Positions 58,871-64,000 of a stretch of 64,000 bases of DNA are shown one piece after another (positions within the stretch are counted from its first letter, which is position 1; every line of letters begins with the position of its first letter). The notes below the pieces were generated by a model that ran no database searches, was not told the DNA's origin, and saw nothing but the letters and a program-made list of their open reading frames with translations. The DNA is from Hydnum rufescens UP504 (Eukaryota; Basidiomycota; Agaricomycetes; Cantharellales; Hydnaceae). The position numbers and the translations under genes are program-made. The stretch covers positions 62,001 to 126,000 of the forward strand of contig MU128980.1 of NCBI GenBank assembly GCA_014904985.1. The letters run 5' to 3'.

Positions 58871-59798
58871 AGCGCCCTCTTGGTTACATTTTGGTTCTTG
58901 TTTTGGGCTTGTAATTGAGATGTGCATGTGTGTTGTATTGGGGACCCAAAGACTTCGTTTTTTTTGCTTTTTGGTATGGTATCAATTGTGCTTGCAGGAA
59001 TTTCATTGGTGGTGTAAAGACATGATGGGACGATAGGAATCAACAAGAAGGAAGGTAGGCAGGAGTATCGACGTGGGGGAGTGGAAGCGGGGGGCTAAAG
59101 GACAAGAATATTGAGATGCAGGGTGGTGGCGGCCAATATGTACAGTATGAGAAGACAGAAGGGACAGAGGTAGAGGGGCTTGGCACGGAAGGGCACACAG
59201 GGGGGATAGATGACTGTGGCGACAGGGTGCCATGGACAGGGGTGTGAGATGTAGAAAAGAGTATAGAAATAAGAGAAACTTGGGTGAGAAGCAGGAGAGA
59301 GAGGAAGCATATCGAGAAAAGCATAAGGGGGAAACAGGGGTAAAGCTAGTGGCACGCCAGGAAGTTAGATTGGGTTTTGAGGTAGATGTTGGGGGATGAG
59401 GTGGGTGTCACGGATAAAGCGGAGGGTGGCGAGATTGACAGTGGAAAGGGAGCTGTAGTGCCATGCTTTGTCGCTTAGATAGAAATGGCGCGTGATGGCC
59501 TTCTAGTCCAGAGCCCCGTGTAGTTATGTCTTGAAGTCTGACATCGGCGGCCTCTTGTCATTCGTAGAAGGCAGATACATTAGTTCACTGTTTATCTTCC
59601 AATACGAAGTATTTGCTACTCCTGGCGAAGATGCCATGGTCGGCAATTCTGCAGGTAATGCACCCAATTCACGGACGTTCTTCCATTTGAGACAAGAATG
59701 GATAAGCAGCAAAGCATGTAACCACAGAGCCGGGCTCTGGGACGTGAAGTGGCCGATCAGCCTACGCGATGAATTTACTTGGTGATCATTACACAGTT
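58871..59798. other. Convergent 3' region
   Basis: Between the stops of the FBXO21-like gene and SEN54. Around 59040-59420 the plus strand is purine-rich; the matching minus-strand frames are low-complexity Pro/Ser/Leu and are not supported as genes. Confidence 0.4.
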
Positions 59799-61459
59799 TC
59801 ACATCATAGGCCACTCATAAAGCATCCTTCCCCAAAGCGGAAAAATCCCACAGTGCCAGCATCTACAACGCCAATAATGACATTTTTATGACCCGCACGG
59901 ATCGCTGCAAACGGATGGGGCGTGGGGGCCGGTGGTTTTCGTTGCCTCCCTGAGAGCCATGCAAAGGAAAAGATGGAGCGAATAGAGGTGGTGGGGGTGA
60001 GGGTTCAGGAGTATTTCGTCGTCGCGGAAGGGGGGGTGGTATTCGAGGAAGTGTTCCAAAAAGAGCAGTTAACTCTTCGATTGAAGGAATCGGGGTTGTG
60101 CGGGCGCTATAATGCAATCCACTGCTCAGGAGAGAACGGACAGCGAGAGAATTTGGGAATGCTATCTACTCAATAACCACTAGTTCGAAATCTGGAGGTG
60201 GAGGGGCAGTCTTCTTCCATGTCGTGTTTGGTTTCCAGATGTGATAGAAAACTTGGTACGGCGTAGACGAACGGACATCACGTCCTGTTCGTAATGGTTC
60301 GGCATGTCCAGCAGGTATAATTCGAAGAGTACGAAATATGGTCGCTGGAAGACAGTGGCTTTAGCAAATAAAACAAACCCAGTGAATGAGGGTTCACAAC
60401 GCACGATATGTGCATGTAGAGAGCCATCCCGATTTTATTCGCCACAGAGGCGAGAACCCATATGGGGGGTTAAGACGTAATAAGATGTAATAATGGTGCT
60501 CTAAGGACGGATCGTAGCCAAATGTATATTCGCTTCAGGATCGGGGTATTCTGCTCCTCGGCCAACTTAGGTGGGGGAGGCAAAGGAAAAGAGGGCGTAT
60601 TGGGTGGGGCCACCGATCTAGTGACAACAAATCCCAGACGTTTTAGATATGCATAGCACTACGGAGTGGCAAGTGTTTTTTGAGGAGGGGGACTCGCAAT
60701 GGATCTGTGGGTGGGACATACCTCATATCGCTCCAGCGTGAGATCTTCCCGGCCTATCATCTCTGAAAAAGCCTGCTGAACAGTCATTGGAGCAGCATGG
60801 CCACCAGAATCCGGGGAAAATGTCGTTTGTGGTCCTTCGTCCCCAGTCTCTGACTTGTAGCACATCAAGGAGCCCCGTTCAACCAGATACAGGGCCTCTT
60901 CCGGTAGTAATTCTAGAAAGGAAATGACGCGAGGCTTTTCAGACGGGAGGTAGGATACCAGACGTCGCATGGAATGGCCCATAGTATTAAAATGTATGCC
61001 GCGAGCCTGGAATACCTGCGCGCGAGCGAGGCCAGGGCGCCATAGACCATAAGTGATTGATTTACTACAAAAAATGACCCGAACATGAGAAGAGAGGGAA
61101 CAAGGATAGATCGGAAGATGTCCCGCGCCTCGACATTCCTCGTACACCTTTAAGTGCATTGACCATAGCTTCTCGCGATCTGGCGAGGGAATATTCCTGT
61201 AGACCAGATCCAGGCGCAGGCTCAAATTCCTTCTCACCGCGCCGTGGAATGACAGGCCTAGCAATTCCTATAGTAGGACTGGGAATTTCAACCTTTCATG
61301 AGTCAAAGGTTGTGGCGATTTGGAGCAGCTAGGTGGGCACGAACGGCAATTTTGTCCAATCTGGCGTGTCTTCTTCTCCCGAAGATTCTCCACTGCCATT
61401 GTCCTCGATACCTGACTGTGCACCTGTAGTCTGCGTCGGAGCTCATAGACATCATCCAT
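59799..61459 (-). CDS. SEN54: tRNA-splicing endonuclease subunit Sen54 (two apparent 1-nt losses)
   Basis: From ATG 61459 the pieces are MDDVYEL, then GIEDNGSGESSGEEDTPDW, TKLPPVIPRRGEKEFEPAPG across an intron, SGLQEYSLARSREAMVNALK, SKSITYGLWRPGLARAQVFQ, ARGIHFNTMGHSM, LELLPEEALYLVERGSL, MTVQQAFSEMIGREDLTLER, YAYLKRLGFVVTRSVAPPN, IFRTLRIIPAGHAEPL, YQVFYHIWKPNTTWKKTAPP and ARTTPIPSIEELTALFGTLP, ending AIRAGHKNVIIGVVDAGTVG, FFRFGEG. This is the full Sen54 plan; Sen54 is a structural subunit of the tRNA intron endonuclease. Frames are one base short near 61443 (CTCCG before ACGCAG) and at the GGGGG run 59924-59928. The last few residues are also uncertain, so the stop could be 59799 or 59804. 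Confidence 0.88.
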
Positions 61460-64000
61460 GGCGGCGAACCAATCTCGGCAACTCCCGTATCGTGTGCTCT
61501 GTAGTTTCGATCAATGATCACGGATCACAGAGTCACAGGTCACGGTGAAGATTCAAAAAGGTACGTCACAATCTCAAGTAACAGTAACAAATTTTGGTGT
61601 AGGATGGATCTGGAGACCCGAATCTTACAGGACAAAACCTAACGCTCGAGAAAACAGATCTCTCGGAGACATCCGTAAACAATTTCACAACTCAATCGGT
61701 CAAGTGAAACATGGTCGCGTTTCAGTGCGAACAAACAGAACCAGGCCGGTTCTGAATTGCCTGTGCACAGTAACCTAGAGCAATGGATGACGCCTGGCCA
61801 ACTCGCACCCCTGGCCTGCTGAAGTGATGAAATAGTATCCCATGGACACTATCCTGAAGACAACCTTCGGAACTTTTCACTGGGTTCTTCACGGAGCGTT
61901 GCCAACTTGTACAACCCTGGTCCATCTGCAAAAGGGGTGCACTTCACTTGAGTTCTAGGGAGTGAATCGTGACGTTAATCTGCCGGTAACGAATCGACGC
62001 ATGAGTATACTGCGGGAATCTAAAAAAGTCAGATTCTATCATGTGGATTACAGTAGTTCTTCCGCCGGACAGGACTGCTGATGGCAACGCCGATTGCTGC
62101 GGGTAAGCGTGGATCTTATCCAGCGGTCGGGGTGCCTCGACTCCGATATTCTACCAGGCTACGAAGGGGCGTTACTTGGGGACCGGGATCTCCTCTGGAA
62201 AACCGCGGAATACATAATCCCACGGAGATCTAAAACACGCATTGCGCATAGCGCGCCTTCGATTTGATGCTGACGGACGGTAGCGTTCTGAACATTCACA
62301 CCTTTCTCCGGATCGTGACCCCCCCGAGGGCATTGGATTGGCTACTGGAGGAATTGCATGACCCCCTGTTGACAGGGATGGTATGTCGTGATGCAATCCC
62401 CCTTGCCATATACGAAATGGCTGACTCCCGCTAGGCCACTCCCCCACTGGGTATGCATCGCATTGATGTCGTCTTGGCATCGTTATCTGAGGACACAGTG
62501 GATAGGGCTCCTTGGCTTAACATTTTGTCCACAGGATGTACGAAAATACCGTTGCGATAAGGGAGAAAACTCTGGTTGGGTGATCGCAGATCAGAGAGAA
62601 TGACTTTTCACAATGCGGGGTATCCACAGTCTGTAGAATCGCGCTATCAGATTCTATTAACTACTGATATAAATATGTTTTATTGTCTGACGTCTGGATT
62701 TCTCTGAGAAAAGAGGAATTCGCACGGGCGCCCAGCTCTGTTCCTGGGTGCATTGGCACCGTTTGCAGCTCAGCCAGGCGGATGTTGGAAATGATTCTCA
62801 CTGACCGAACTCATCAGAATGTCTGTTCATTTCTTGTGCTCGAGGGCCGATCGGGAGCCTCCAACCCTGAGCTTAGAAGCCAGCTTTTGTTGTGTTCAAA
62901 CCCTTTGAGGGTCAAATGCTTGGTCTACTTGCCGTATCGAACGTGGTTGTTGTTGGCCGCATGCGATCCCACCTAGTGGGGCCACTCAGCAGTTAATGTC
63001 TCGATTTCTTACTACCTGTGGTCTTGTACCCTGACCAACTACACCCACGCGAGATAAGGAATTGCATCAGGGGAAGCCTTCCTATACACGTACCCATGCA
63101 CGTGAAGTTGATAATAGCGCCTGCGATGTTTAGACTTGTATCTAGACGAGACACATTCATCGGACTTGAAGCGTCACAAAATCAGTGACAATTAGAACAG
63201 ACCAGGAGAGGGAAGAAGTGATAACAAACTCCTCGCGTCCATAGTGGTCGGGTCGAGTCATAGATCCAGGGAATATATCCGGGATTGGGGAAAGGACTGG
63301 CAGTATCCACGTTGTGTTAAAGAGAGAGTGAGGTATGGACAGATGAAGCAGGATCAAGAAAAAAAGTAATAGGCGCCATTACCAAATCGAACATCACTAT
63401 ACAGGATAGGCATGTTCCTGGCATCGATTCATGGGCACATTTTTCCGACAGCAACGGCGGATTTACATAAATCGAGCGCGATATCTCGGTCCATTAAACC
63501 CGCATTAGTGCCTGTAACCAAAACGATTTGGCTAATTCTTTGGGTATCATTTGTAAACCTTAAAAGAAAGTGGGGAAAAAACATCATACACCTTGGGAAA
63601 TAAAATGTCGGGTACCGATCCAGTACAGACTTACGAGTGCCCCCAAGCGGTGAGCTCACAAGTGGATTGCAATATGCGGGGACGGGGGCGGCCCGAGTTG
63701 TGCTCACGGACGTGATTGCCGCTCATACCATGTAGGCATTAGAAAGAACGGCTGCGGAAGGAATGCAATGAAAGTCTAATTTGGCCCAGGTTCACCTATC
63801 AAATTGTCGCCAAGGCAAAGAGAATATTGGAGCACATTACAGCAGACAGGTTGCCATGTCGGTATATCCATGCTCGACGTGGCCTCAGATGGGGTGGGGA
63901 CACTCCAGGGGATAATTTGAGCTTTTTGTCAATGGCTATCACACCTGAATCGCCGGCGCCAAGACAGCGCTTGGAAACAAAAAAAAAATTCAAAAAGGGG
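61460..64000. other. Gene-poor right end
   Basis: About 2.5 kb upstream of SEN54. Frames at 62172-62603, 62683-62976 and 63429-63707 show no motif. A possible small minus-strand exon starts at ATG 63731 (MSGNHVREHNSGRPRPRILQ) before a GTGAGC donor, but I cannot extend it. Nothing else supported. Confidence 0.35.

Noticed and set aside
59040..59420. Several overlapping minus-strand Leu/Pro/Ser frames
   Set aside because: Low-complexity purine/pyrimidine tract between two convergent genes; the frames shadow each other.

Overview
The window is nuclear DNA of a filamentous basidiomycete, most likely an Agaricomycete; a Rhizoctonia/Ceratobasidium-like member is an impression only. The basis is dense protein genes on both strands, many introns of about 49-92 bp with GT..AG ends, Agaricomycete-like family variants, and a LINE ORF1 remnant. 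No rRNA gene, credible tRNA gene or CRISPR array was seen. Gene models were made by hand from reading frame, splice sites and conserved motifs.

Layout. 0-9 kb: SNF5/SFH1 chromatin subunit (cut by the edge), RidA, an RBM39-type splicing factor, an HMCES/SRAP DNA-repair protein, a tiny zinc-finger protein with a kinase fossil at its 3' end, and a complex I ESSS subunit. 9-20 kb: glycine cleavage H protein, LINE ORF1, a golgin, PEX14, an alanine-glyoxylate aminotransferase relic and the splicing factor RED. 20-32 kb: phosphomannomutase, LSM2, an ABM-like gene, ribulose-phosphate 3-epimerase, mitochondrial EF-Tu, a repeat island, a zinc-finger regulator and a CYSTM protein. 32-48 kb: paired inverted repeats, a BTB plus CAP-Gly protein, a Fus3/Kss1-type MAP kinase, an MMTAG2-like RS protein and a Ser-rich scaffold of about 2,000 residues. 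48-64 kb: a class III CoA-transferase relative, a 4.5 kb gene-poor stretch, ATP10, an FBXO21-like F-box protein, SEN54 and a gene-poor end.

Themes. Several genes serve RNA processing (RBM39, RED, LSM2, SEN54) or mitochondria (ESSS subunit, H protein, EF-Tu, ATP10); their linkage is probably coincidental. Many pairs are head-to-head with very short shared promoters (MAPK/MMTAG2 93 bp, RPE/EF-Tu 109 bp, golgin/PEX14 141 bp).

Two cautions. At least seven conserved frames (PEX14, RED, MMTAG2 twice, FBXO21-like, SEN54 twice) look one base short, mostly inside C or G runs, which points to homopolymer under-calling in the assembly rather than gene death. Several introns use a GC donor, which standard gene finders miss.
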